Below, piece by piece: positions 48,393-59,337 of a stretch of 64,000 bases of DNA. Positions within the stretch are counted from its first letter, which is position 1, and every line of letters starts with the position of its first letter. The notes below the pieces were generated by a model. The model was not told the DNA's origin. It worked only from the letters and a program-made list of their open reading frames with translations, and ran no database searches. The stretch comes from Pseudovirgaria hyperparasitica (Eukaryota > Ascomycota > Dothideomycetes > Acrospermales > Acrospermaceae). Position numbers and translations under genes: made by a program. The stretch is from positions 1,037,183-1,101,182 of the forward strand of contig NW_022985556.1 of NCBI RefSeq assembly GCF_010093815.1, written 5' to 3'.

Positions 48393-51300
48393 ATGAATAG
48401 CTTTGCGCCCGACTTCTCGAACAACAATGGCATGTACAACCAGAATGGCGGAATGCCCAACGCCAATCAAGCCATGTTCGACCCTTCGATGTTTGGCCAG
48501 GGCATGCAGAACAACCAGATGCAAAACGGAGGAACCATGTCGCCGGGCTTCCCGAACCAGCCATCATATCAAGTCAACCAAGTAATTCCATCCAAACGGC
48601 CGCGACCAAATGAAGAGAATCCGGGTGCTTCACCGCGCCCTGGAAGCAGATCGCAAACACCACAGATGCCATTCCCCGGCTATCAAGGCAATCAGCTCCA
48701 GGCCCCAACGCCATTTCAACACCTCCAACAAGGTGGCTCTCAGAACGCGACTCCATCACCAACAATGCAAAATCAACAATTTCGACCTCCAGGCGCTCCA
48801 CCTCAGCGAGTTAACACCGTTTCGCCAAACCCAAATCCGTATCCACAACATGGCATGGGCATGTCGCCCCCAAATGGCCCCAATTCACGCGTCGGCACCC
48901 CACAAAACCACAACATGGGCCAAATGGGCGGGATGAACTTCGTGCCAGGCATGCAGGGCGGTGCGAATCCACAAGCTTTCAACCAGAACTTCGGCGCCGG
49001 AAGAGGAATGCCGCAAGGAATGGGAAACATGCCGCAGCTCCCACCACATTTGAATCAAAAGTCGATGGATGTCCAAAAACAGTATCAGATGCAAATGCAG
49101 CACCAGCAACAGCAACTAGCTGCTGGAATGGGCATGCAACAACGCCATCCTGGGATGAACCCGATGTTCAATGCACAAGGCCCAGGACCTGGACCGGGAC
49201 AAGGACAAGGACAACCGCAAGGCATGCCACCCGGAGCAATGCGCCCAGGCCCACCGAACCCAGGCGGAGGTGCAGGCCAGCCACAACAGTTCCTCGCGCA
49301 GGTTGCTGCTTTTATGCAGCGAAATGGACGGCCATTCAATCATTCGCCAGTAGTCTGCGGACAGCCCGTCAATCTGGCAAAGCTCTTTCAACCAGTCATT
49401 AGGCAAGGGGGATCTGCGGTAGTGACACAGCACAACGCTTGGCCTCAGATCGCGCAGATGATGGGTTATCCTCCACAAAACTTCCCTAGCGCGCCTGCTG
49501 AACTCAAATTCGTGTACGAGCAGAATCTCGGGCCTTATGAGAGCGTTCACCTGCAGAAGGTACAGCAAAACCGTGCACAAGCTGCACAACAAGGGCAAAT
49601 GCCTGGTGGAAGTCAGCCACAAATGTCGCCAACACGGCAGATGCCAGGAACACCACAAAATCTACAGGCAGCGCAACAGCATGCGCAACAACAAGCGTAC
49701 ATGCAGCAGCTGCAGCGTGCCCAACAGCCCCAGCTCGAACACTCCACACCCGGTCGAAATGTTTCCGGCTCGTCCGCGAATGGTTGGAGTCCACAGGCCG
49801 ACCAAACACCCAGCAGGACACCGAACGCGATGAATCAGGCACAAAGAAAGAGTATGGAACGGCCACTGCAATCGACACCGCCTCACGGCCAACATGCCGG
49901 ATTTCCCACACCGTCTCCAGGACCTGAACAGAAGTTTGAACGAGCTCCCACATCAGAACCCGTCGGTCCAGTGCAGCCAAACGGTGTGCAGCATGAGCTC
50001 AGCATCAAAGTCAATCATGGTACAGAATACCACCCGAAAACACGATACTTGGTTGATACCCATGGAGGTATACCTGTGGAGGAAGCTGCGAAGATGGGAG
50101 AGGATATTGCACGAGCCAAGCCTACCGCACCTATGGTCGAAGAAATGGGTGTCATTGATATCCGGGCGCTGAGCTTGAGCATTCAATCAGGTATACATGC
50201 TGAGGTTAGACACGGCCTCGATGACCTTGCCAGGATAACGTGTGACCAACGATGCCAACTCGAACTGGAGAGATCCGAAGATTTACTCGATATCTTGATC
50301 GACTGCGCGGAAGAACAGGTCGAGCTCCTCGCCGATGGCGCACCCGAGGTTTCTGATATCATCGACCTAAACTCTTATGAAGACGTTCTGCGCAATTGCA
50401 AGCAAGAAGTGGAGTCGCTGCAAGACATACCCGAATTTGGGAGTCCAGAGTACGAACTCAATAGTGCAGCCAATAAACTGCTCGCAATCACGGTGATACT
50501 TCGAAATCTGTCGTTCTTTGAGTTTAACCATCATCTTCTTGCCGGCCCAACTGTATACAAGTTCCTTTCCAACACCATCCGGCTGATGGGCACTCGCATT
50601 CTCCTCCTACGGACCCATGTCAACACCTTCGACTTTATGAAAGACATTGTCACTTTCTTTTCAAATACGACACACGTCATGGGATTACCGTCTCGAGAAG
50701 ACGCTTTTAACATATTGCACTTCCTCCTCGCTTTCGCTCCGACGCCAGCTCCTAGTACTCCAGTCCGCTTCACGCCTTACGATCCCTCCATCCACAAATA
50801 TCTCCCCGCTGCAGTCGATTGTCTCGCAAAACTACTCGCCCGCGACGATCCGAACCGTGCCTACTACAAGAATATCTTCGCTCTCGACGCGGCGTCCTCT
50901 CCACCGTACGATCTCCTCACTCGATCATTCGCCCTCGCCATTTCTGTCGCACCTACACGCAACGCCCGGTCCCTCCGTCCCATCGACCTCAAAATCTCCG
51001 AAGCCCGCAAGCCATACTTCACACAGGGCATGCTCGCAGCCGATATCCTCTCTTCACTCGCGCCCGGGCCCGAATCAGGTCTTGCCCGTTCATGGCTTGA
51101 TGCCGAGGATGGCTGGGCCGCCAGCCTAGTTCACTTCGCCCTCGATCTGCTGCACGACCACGCTGCGCCACCTCCTGGACATCGCGGTCAGCGCCCGCCC
51201 GAAATGCAGGATCAGGGATTCAAACAGATCACGCACCGTGCGCTCACGATGTTGAAACGGCTAGCAGAGAAGAGTAGCGTGGATGATTCCTCAGTGCATC

Positions 51301-51512
51301 TGTCACATGAGAACGGACACGATGAGTCCGATGAGGTGAATGGCGAGAATTCAGACACCCATCAGGAGCAACGGACGAGCTCGAAGGGCGGATTGAGATT
51401 TGCAGCAAGTCTGGTGCCAAAGGTAGAGACGCTACTGGGCGCACACTTGATCCAGAGCGTCGATGGGGCCGGGCTCAGCAAACTGGTGCGTCTGGGCGAT
51501 TCTATCAGATGA
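48393..51512 (+). CDS. SWI1: SWI/SNF chromatin-remodelling subunit Swi1 (ARID domain)
   Basis: A single exon of 1039 residues. Swi1 is the ARID-containing subunit of the SWI/SNF remodelling complex in the nucleus. Residues 1-295 are rich in Gln, Asn, Met, Pro and Gly, like the prion-forming region of yeast Swi1. The ARID domain spans about 299-400: FLAQVAAFMQRNGRPF, VVCGQPVNLAKLFQPVIRQG and WPQIAQMMGYPPQNFPSAP. A second Gln-rich, Pro-rich segment follows to about 550. The C-terminal helical region (about 590-1039) holds LLAITVILRNLSFFEFNHH, which resembles the conserved Swi1/BAF250 C-terminal domain. The absence of introns in such a long gene stands out from the intron-containing neighbours. 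Start at the ATG at 48393, with no in-frame upstream alternative noted. Confidence 0.93.
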   Translation: MNSFAPDFSNNNGMYNQNGGMPNANQAMFDPSMFGQGMQNNQMQNGGTMSPGFPNQPSYQVNQVIPSKRPRPNEENPGASPRPGSRSQTPQMPFPGYQGNQLQAPTPFQHLQQGGSQNATPSPTMQNQQFRPPGAPPQRVNTVSPNPNPYPQHGMGMSPPNGPNSRVGTPQNHNMGQMGGMNFVPGMQGGANPQAFNQNFGAGRGMPQGMGNMPQLPPHLNQKSMDVQKQYQMQMQHQQQQLAAGMGMQQRHPGMNPMFNAQGPGPGPGQGQGQPQGMPPGAMRPGPPNPGGGAGQPQQFLAQVAAFMQRNGRPFNHSPVVCGQPVNLAKLFQPVIRQGGSAVVTQHNAWPQIAQMMGYPPQNFPSAPAELKFVYEQNLGPYESVHLQKVQQNRAQAAQQGQMPGGSQPQMSPTRQMPGTPQNLQAAQQHAQQQAYMQQLQRAQQPQLEHSTPGRNVSGSSANGWSPQADQTPSRTPNAMNQAQRKSMERPLQSTPPHGQHAGFPTPSPGPEQKFERAPTSEPVGPVQPNGVQHELSIKVNHGTEYHPKTRYLVDTHGGIPVEEAAKMGEDIARAKPTAPMVEEMGVIDIRALSLSIQSGIHAEVRHGLDDLARITCDQRCQLELERSEDLLDILIDCAEEQVELLADGAPEVSDIIDLNSYEDVLRNCKQEVESLQDIPEFGSPEYELNSAANKLLAITVILRNLSFFEFNHHLLAGPTVYKFLSNTIRLMGTRILLLRTHVNTFDFMKDIVTFFSNTTHVMGLPSREDAFNILHFLLAFAPTPAPSTPVRFTPYDPSIHKYLPAAVDCLAKLLARDDPNRAYYKNIFALDAASSPPYDLLTRSFALAISVAPTRNARSLRPIDLKISEARKPYFTQGMLAADILSSLAPGPESGLARSWLDAEDGWAASLVHFALDLLHDHAAPPPGHRGQRPPEMQDQGFKQITHRALTMLKRLAEKSSVDDSSVHLSHENGHDESDEVNGENSDTHQEQRTSSKGGLRFAASLVPKVETLLGAHLIQSVDGAGLSKLVRLGDSIR

Positions 51513-52822
51513 AAAACAGGCAATTTCGACAACAGTGAAAGAGTACTGGAAGGAAAGCGGGAGAATGCATGCAAAATGTAAAAGGGACCCGATTGCGTCA
51601 TTGTCTTTTAGGAACAGGTGCATGGAGCTTTTGGCAGTGGCAATAGAAATTCATAGGATAACGGCGGGACACATTTTGACGGGGTGACTTTGTTGGGTTG
51701 CGCGCTTGTTTGCTTTTTTTTATTGTTTGGGAAATGATTATGTTGGAGGACGAGAGGAGGAGGAGGAGTTCTTCTTATCTTTTGGAAACCATTGATAAAA
51801 ATCCTCTTTTTTTGACTGCAAATGACGCCGGTGTAGGAAGTGTGTTTGTGTAATACTACTGTTTTGAGAGAATGAAAAAAAATATACATATATAACCTTT
51901 GACGAACTGTGCGAAATCTGGAAAGCAGACACTTTCACTGTCGAACGAACTGGACTTGAGGATGTTCTTCTGGACAAATACGGCCCTCATGTATCTCAGA
52001 TCATACATTGAATAGTTGCGGCTGAGACTTATTGGCAGAATGCAGAGTCATATTCGTTCTCCAACCCCCTCTCTAACAAGTCTCTTGACTCGTTATCCTA
52101 GAAAATGAATAATACTACATGAGCCGCGGAGGCATAGATTGTCATATGTCGATAGAGAAAATTTATACTGGCGTCACTATTAGAATTAAGTGGCTTTTGG
52201 AAGATGTTGTATGCTTGTCCCTAGTCTGATTCGTAGGCAGCCATTTCAAGACTGTGTATTCTCACTGAGTTAGCTCTTGGGTCGCAGATACATAGAGTGA
52301 TTATATTTATGCTTGATTATAATGTGCTTATCCTTAGATATAATAGTAGCCAAATTTATACGCGGAAGGAGCTTGTGATTCAAGTGAGTTATTTGGGTTT
52401 GCAAGAATACGGACTAGCCCCAATTCTGCCCTATCTTAGAGTCATAGTGTTCCGGTATGAGAGTAGTTAGAGAAGTACGAAGATTGGGAGACGATAAAGG
52501 TGTATTATATGAGAGTCAACCTGTCTAGGAGCAGTCCTTATAAGAATACCTAGATGCACATGATCTTGATATAGCACTGGTGTTGATGCACAGAAATTTC
52601 TGCACAGGACAGAAGTGTCGCAAAGCACTGTGCGGACTATAGAGGCATAATAGATGTTAACGTTGTTGGAATATGATATATACATGGAAATAGGTCTGAA
52701 TAGCCAACTAGGCCGAAAGCGGTAGGCGTGTTCGTCTCGCACCGGCAAGTAATGAAAACCTCTATAAACACCGGTCACATCTTCTCCTGCTAAGATTCTG
52801 CTCCCGCACACACCATAGACAG
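51513..52822. other. AT-rich intergenic region
   Basis: No gene is supported in 1.3 kb between the convergent SWI1 and peroxidase genes. The part after 52050 appears AT-rich. The long minus-strand frame reaching to 53114 is a shadow of the peroxidase gene and its flank. Confidence 0.55.
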
Positions 52823-54117
52823 TCATATCCTCCCGCCGAGAACATTCTTGAGTATCGGAAGGATACTCCCCACAAGCTCCAGGAGTGACTGTGCGTCGTC
52901 GATGTATTTTCCCAGCTGCGGATATTTTCCGGATAGCCACAAGGTAAGATACAACTGGTCTGGCGCAGTGTATGACTTCTTGGCTGGCGGCAGTACCTTC
53001 GTACATTCCTTGAGAGAATTTATATTCTTGACGCCCAGTAGACTCAGGCGAACATACTCTTGCGCATAGTCCTGCATCGATTAGTAAGACAACAGGATCA
53101 CGCAGCAATAACACTCACCTCGTTCCAGTGACTCTGACCATTGACGAACTCGTTCCACTCACTGGAAGCTCTTGGATCTTTGCTCAAGGCAACATCACTC
53201 GCAAACTTGAACACTCTGACGGGCGGGTTTGGCTGCAACGTCTCGCCGTAGAACTTCACGTCCCATACTCCTGGAGTGCTATCCTGAGGGTCGCCGTCTC
53301 GCGATATGTTGACGAAGTGCTGCTGGCTTGTTGTGTGCGCTCCCACGAGAGCGACCAAGCCGTGTGGATCAATGGTTTTTTGCCGGAACATGTCGATGAG
53401 CTTGTCCGCTGAGTCGTTCACACCCGGTAGCAGTCCTTCTGGGTTGGCCTTGGGGTTATCTATGCGTCCAACATACGACTTGATTCGTGGACCAAGAGGA
53501 CACACTACAGTCGCCACTGTGGCTCCGAACTGGATCATGTCTGCCATACTGATACCATAGGGCTGGTACTGCTTGTACCATGCCTTTGTGACGGCGGCTA
53601 TATCCTGGAGTCCTTTGTTGTCGACACGGTCCAGCTCGTTGGTGAGAAGGATACTGCCGTCTGCTCCACCAAAAGCAGAAGTTTTGCTCCAGGCCCCTGC
53701 ATCGTGGAACCCTAGACGAACAGCCGCACGCGCAAACCTAGTGCATCGTCCAGAAGAGCCGGCGAACTTCTTGATCATGGCCAAAGACAACCATTTGTAT
53801 GCACAGCACGTGTCTGCGGCGCAAGCCTTCGATCCCAAGGGCGGCGTTATGGTAGTATCTATCGTAGACGATTCTGCCGAGCCCGTTCCCAGCAGTATGG
53901 ATTTGATGTCGGCGGCAACAGGCGTTAGCTGCGAGTCGGAGAGTGTCAGTAGATCACCGATGAGCTCCTTTGGTTCGTCTCCATCGTTATTTGTTTGACG
54001 CTTGCCCATGGACATCACGTCCTTCAGGGTTGTGGTCATTCCGGGCCAAGAGAGAGCATATTGGATGTGGAAGAGGAAAAGGGAGGTAAGGACTGCGAAT
54101 ATTGAGGCCTTCATCAT
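52823..54117 (-). CDS. Secreted class II fungal heme peroxidase
   Basis: Two exons (54117-53119 and 53071-52823) give 415 residues. It belongs to the ligninase-like class II peroxidases, which oxidise substrates with H2O2; ascomycete members are not proven lignin degraders. A signal peptide (MMKASIFAVLTSLFLFHIQ, then ALS) is followed by a Kex2-type KR at residues 39-40, so a propeptide is likely. The distal site is RLGFHDAGAW with Arg134 and His138; the proximal His261 lies in ALVGAHTTSQQ. GGADGSILLTNELDRVDN is the typical calcium/heme-edge region. Cysteines at KACAADTCC agree with the disulfides of the class. The C-terminal exon ends LKNVLGGRI. The 47-nt intron restores NEDYAQEYVRLS, a conserved block. 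The first of two adjacent ATGs is used. Confidence 0.92.
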
Positions 54118-54651
54118 GGCCAGTTAATGGCAAAGGGGTATCAACGAGAGACCAGAAAAAAAAAGCAATGACCGGTAGTGCAAAGTGATGACGAAGATGA
54201 ATCGAAGAGAGAGAAAGAATGGATGCTGGATGCTGCTCGTGTGTTGAACACACAGATGCAGATTACAAGACCTAAATACAACACATCAACAACCCTTCGC
54301 CTCCGACTACTTGTCCCATCCTAAAGGGGACATTGGATAGCCACCACTGTACAGACCTGCATCTCGCCTCTGCCACACAGCATCCACAACATACGACTTC
54401 GCACTTCCTCGCATACGAAATCCCCATCCACAACGCAGTTCTCATACGTTCCAGATCCAGCTCTTCCACAAGGCGACCAGTCATATCACTCCCATTACCG
54501 AGACCAGCCAGGGCCCTCGAAACAACATAGCAGCAGCATAAAACAAGCTCCCCCGGCGCCCCCGTATCGTACGCCACCAGACAGGGCACTATCGTCAACA
54601 TACCTTCCACCGCACGGCCCACGCGCCGAGCCCAGAACCAAACACAACAGC

Positions 54652-54775
54652 AAGCAGCACGCACCAGACTGTAATACCCAGAAGGACGGAAAGGGTGGCA
54701 AGGAAAAAAGGAATCGGGAGTTCGGCGAGTGCGTCCCGAGGCGCATGTGGATACTTACCCCTTCCATGCGTGCAC
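54652..54775 (-). other. Doubtful membrane-spanning exon
   Basis: Read on the minus strand, this stretch encodes AELPIPFFLATLSVLLGITV followed by WCVLLAVVFGSGLGAWAV, a strong two-part hydrophobic stretch. It ends at a good donor, GTATGT. A downstream minus-strand frame contains GNGSDMTGRLVEELDLERMR and more, and could be a further exon. I could not find a convincing start exon or a frame-consistent acceptor, so no gene model is proposed. It may be a small membrane-protein gene or a chance frame. Confidence 0.3.
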
Positions 54776-54907
54776 AGCTAATTATACATTCAATCCGTAT
54801 CCCGCTTCTGCACCCCTGCTTGATTCTTGAAATTCGCAGGCAATGTTCGTATGTATGAAAGAATCAATGACGCGCGCCTCGCGTGTCAGCGCGTCAGCAT
54901 ACCTACT

Positions 54908-54933
54908 TGCCTGCCTGCCTGCCTGTCTGCCTG
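54908..54933. repeat. CTGC tetranucleotide repeat
   Basis: About six CTGC/CTGT units in tandem, in the region upstream of the peroxidase gene. Confidence 0.8.
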
Positions 54934-55110
54934 ACATACGAACACGATGATGCTGCATCTGATCCTATCCATGCACGTGGTCAGAAGCCGCAGCAGTAAT
55001 ACAGAGCATGTAGTGTTGCATTTTTCACGTGCCGCCCCCGGACCTTCCCGTTGCCAAAATCACACACACACCCTTTTCTCTTTCAATTTCAAGTCACGAG
55101 AACGTAACAG

Positions 55111-55132
55111 TCACACACACACACACACACAC
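55111..55132. repeat. CA dinucleotide microsatellite
   Basis: About eleven uninterrupted CA units in intergenic DNA. Confidence 0.9.
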
Positions 55133-55370
55133 CGCATCGATAATCACAGCAAATCGGGATCGAAAGCAAAAATGATAATCTAGACTTTTCTCCCGCTTCG
55201 GCCGTGCCTGCCCTGCCCGTTCAGTCGGTTACCGGCAATACGATATCATAGTAGCCCGCACGTTCCTTGTTACTGGATATAGATAGTTAGGCTATTGTTT
55301 ACTAGACAGATTAAGCAATTTAATTATTAGTCAGGTACTAGTCTGCTCCCCCCGGGAAATTGTTGGGGAG

Positions 55371-55396
55371 GGGAGGAGGAGGAGGAGGAGGAGGAA
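55371..55396. repeat. GGA trinucleotide repeat
   Basis: About eight GGA units in tandem in intergenic DNA. Confidence 0.85.
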
Positions 55397-55834
55397 GAGG
55401 GAAAACATTCGCCCAGATTGCGCTCCAGACTTTCCTTCGGGTGCTGAACTGACATGCTAGACGACCCGACAAGGTCTGTAATTATGTACTGTACTGTATG
55501 TATGTAGATAGAAGGTGGCTGATTACCTACAACAGCGCTACGAGGCCCGGAAATGAGGAGGCGTTTTCGATTGCTGCTGATAAAGTTAGAATCGTCAAAT
55601 TATACTAGTAAACAGTAAATTGTGCTAATGTTATATCTATGGCTCGTCAATGTACGACATGCAGCTACGCTTTTTCCGGGTTTTTGATACGTATATACAT
55701 ATATCGATAGTAGTAGGGTATAATATATCGTGCCACCTCCTCCCGGGCCCGAGACCATCTCCTGAACGCCTTGAATGCATTTAAAACGATAATGATAATA
55801 ACCATCCACAGCAGCTGTAGTATATGTCCCATGT

Positions 55835-57425
55835 TCAATCAAACCTGTACGCCCCAGCCCACGGCTTCTTGCACCTCCCCAGGCGCTCCTTGAAAGCCGT
55901 TATCCGCTCTAGCATCCAGCCCGACGTCGGCCGCGCGCTTTTCAAAAACTTGGTGATATCCTCGCTGTCCCGTTCAACATGGTGGATAGTGTCCAGACTC
56001 GGATCCAAGGAGGAGCTCGAGTCGAGATTCGGATCTGACAAGCTCGACTCGACATCTTCAAGATTCGGGCCTGGCGAGCTCAAGCCGATGGTATCGAGGC
56101 TCTGCTCGGGGAAAAAATCGGGCGAGATGGCCTGGCCCAGACGGACGACGTGGTTCGTGCGGCAGGATCCTGGTGCGAAATGCCACTGCATGCACTTCCT
56201 GTTCATCTCGCAGAGCTTGCGGCAGTGGTCGATGGTGGGCGGGTGGAAGGGGGTTTGCACGTCGTTGGACATGTTGTCCCAGTCCAGGCGCTCGGATTGG
56301 ATTTCGGGGAGGATGAAGGCATCGAACATGTGGCGGTGGTAGATTGTCTGGTTGGCTAGGTGCTGGGAGTGTATATCAGCACTGTATCACATATTTCGAG
56401 CCGTACACATATGGTATGGGCAGAAAACTTACCGGTGAAGTGATCCACGCCTGCTCGAATTCCCATACCCTTCGGATCCAATTCGGGGGCATATGGTGAT
56501 ATGTCACGACGGGATGACACCAGTGATTTTCGGTGAAATCTAGTGTGTATGGTGTCTCGCCCTGGATCATGGGGAACGCCTCGGTAAGCTGCAATCCCAC
56601 TTTCCGGAATGCTACGCTTAACGCGCGATCACCAGCCCAATCGTCGCCTGAGATCTTTTCAAATAGCTCGATGTTACGGGCTTGCTTCTCGACTAGCATC
56701 TGCATCGCTGGCTGTGAGATGATGATGCCACTGCCGCCGTGCCCAAACTTGACGGCGCCGCCCCATGTCTGACCTCCAATATACATGGGCTCGCTGGGAT
56801 CCAGCGTGTTAAGCCAGTGTAAGATATTGCTCCATAGGATAGAGGTGTCGGCTTCAATGACGACGTACCACTTTGCGGAAGGACGCATAGCGTATGCCTT
56901 AGACATCAACGGCAGAAACTTCCACTTATCCAGATTCCACGCCTTGTCACGCACACTGGATTGGCGGCCATGTGTCTCGATGAGCGCAGAAATATTCCTG
57001 CCTTCGGCTTTGTACCTGTGTAGGTCATGGTAGAAATCTAGCTCTGGGTACTCTTTCAGTGCGACCTCACTGAGGTCATCGAGGGCATCGTGGACCGGGA
57101 GACCTTGAATCTCCTCCTCTAGATCGGAAAAGATGGCAAAGTCGGGGACACAATGCAGTGTCGTCTCGAGATGGATCGGAAGCCTATGATGGACCTCGGT
57201 CGCGCCCGTCCGTACTATAACAAACACGTCCTCGGCGCCGGGCAGGTGTGCGCATGGCAAATCTGCTGGCGTCCACTTCGTAGTCGAATGCAGGACAGAG
57301 CGACGCCAGGAATCGAGCGAAGGATGTGGGAGAAACTCAAGATAGACGACAAAGATGAGGAATGTTAGTAGAGGAATGATTCCTCTTCGCCGCGACGGCG
57401 CAGAGGGTGGTGACCAGGCCATCAT
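55835..57425 (-). CDS. Type II membrane glycosyltransferase, GT31-like
   Basis: Two exons (57425-56433 and 56362-55835) give 506 residues. The architecture is that of fungal Golgi glycosyltransferases related to family 31: a short basic cytosolic tail (MMAWSPPSAPSRRRG), one membrane anchor (IIPLLTFLIFVVYLEFL, about 16-32) and a lumenal catalytic domain. The donor/metal site is likely the EADTSI after AKWYVV, a variant of the DxD motif. GGQTWGGAVKFGHGGSGIII and SGDDWAGDRALSVAFRKVGL are typical of the family, as is the motif ETPYTLDFTENHWCHPVVTYHH. The last 75 residues are low complexity with repeated LDS/DPSLD segments. The sugar and acceptor are unknown. The gene carries one 70-nt intron after ITSP. 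Confidence 0.88.
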
Positions 57426-59337
57426 GTTGTCGCTCGCTTCAAATCACACACTTTTTCGCAGAGGCCAGATAGCCCACAGACGTAAAACGCAGGATTCGAT
57501 TCGTGTCAGCTCATCGATCGTTGCTCAGTCGTCGTACAAGGCGCAGACGAGTACGACTGTTCGTACGTGTTTATGATCACCCCGTCAGGACAATCGCCGG
57601 GATAGACACGAGAATAATGATAGAAGGTAAGGATCACCGTACAGGGTGTGAAGGCACACGTCCACAGCATCATCTATAAAAGCAGCCGCGAGGGGTGATC
57701 GCCCCACGGAATTACCGTGTATTGAGGTCTCGACATGGCAGTACGAGTCCCGATGCGTCGAGGCATACGGAACACGGTCTTGTGGCGCCGGACTAGGGGG
57801 GTCGCGAACACGAACGTGAGGTTTTATCAGGGGATCACCGTGAGACTTCGGACGCTTATGCAGTCTTCGTGTTTGTTTCGAATAGTGATGCATATAGTAG
57901 TTGAGCGAGTTTGAAAGACCGCCATAACATAGTATTTGATGGGAGATGCGCTTCCACAATGTGCCTGTCGTGTTGGTGAAGATAAAGGTGGAAGATAGTG
58001 ATGTCTTCGTTTTTGGTGGCTGATCTGGACTTGCGGGCGATATATGCACTAGTCCTAATTTGACTAAGGGTAGTGAAAGTCATGATAGGCCTCTTTGTCA
58101 GGCTGCATTAGCGTAGAATATGTTGTCCCTCGAGTGCATCTTCGTTTCCTTGTTCTTAGGATCGAATTACTCCAATTCTGTATCATCAAATGAAGCATTC
58201 GAGCCAACATCGCAGCTCTCTACAATGGAATCTCCACCAATGTGCCCATCGACCCCTGATTCTGACTCCTTTATCGTACCATAAAACCTCTTATATTCTT
58301 CATTGGCCTGTCCATTGACTCTCCCGTATCAAGGAAGTTGACGATCTTTGACGCGATAATCTTGAGCCAGAGCTAACTAAAGATTCGGACGTCGTGATGT
58401 CAACTTGAAGTCTTGAAGCTGTCGTCCTGCTGGTTGGAAGCGCAGCTTCATTCAATTATGACTGTCTGGTACCTCTCCAACAGCGAGGATTTACTATACT
58501 CGATATGCCATCTTTGTTCTTCTAGACCATAAGTCCCATAGTCACGACATAAGCACTCCATCGAACCGCAATTCCTAACTCCCCAGCTTTTCCAAAGACT
58601 TTGCGCCAGACCCGGTCAGTAGTAAGGTCGAGAAACAAGTCGAACGAGTTGCAATACAATTATCTCTGATATTGTATCCATAATTCCCATAGGACAGCAT
58701 ATAGTATTACTCTCTTCGAAGAACATGCTCAAGCTCAAAAGCAGTCTGTAAGAACTCCAGTGTAGTCCAGATCGTGGCGATTAAATCGAGACATGACGTT
58801 CCATACGATAGGTACCCTTTGTTCCAGAACACATTAGCAGACATATAACATCATGAGAATGAAATCGAAGATATATAGTGTTCGACCAAGCATGCTATAG
58901 CAATAAGTGATCTTGTTACCCCTCCCGGATAACACTAGGTATACACAACAGTCCAACAACAGGGATCCCCGCGCCCCAATGACGTCCTCGCAACAACGAA
59001 TGGGGGCCGATTGAACAAACAACCACACAGGCCCAATTATAGAAATTAGACCCCTTGCATGCCGATCCGATCCATCGTGCAGATTTAGCTCAACGTAGAA
59101 GTATCTTCAGCCAACGAGAGCGCAAAGATATGCCAAGATGTGTTGGTTCGCATGTTTGGATGGTGGGTTGGAAAGAGGTTTATGGCCCCCCGAAACGCAA
59201 TGACGTTTGACGTTTAATGTCTCGTAATAGTAGTGATCTTTGGAGATGGGAAGTCGGTGTTCGTAGTCGATATTCGTTGTACTACTCACTTCTCTGAGAG
59301 TGTGTCCGACTCTGAGTGCTCACAAGAACAATATACA
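57426..59337. other. Intergenic region, no supported gene
   Basis: About 1.9 kb without recognisable coding sequence. No short frame with tandem Kex2-flanked repeats (a RiPP precursor) was seen on either strand. Confidence 0.5.

Larger units (their letters stand above)
54118..55834. other. Intergenic region with several microsatellites
   Basis: Apart from one doubtful membrane-type exon, no gene is supported. Simple repeats are frequent: CTGC tetramers at about 54908-54933, CA repeats at 55111-55132, and GGA repeats at 55371-55396. Confidence 0.5.
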
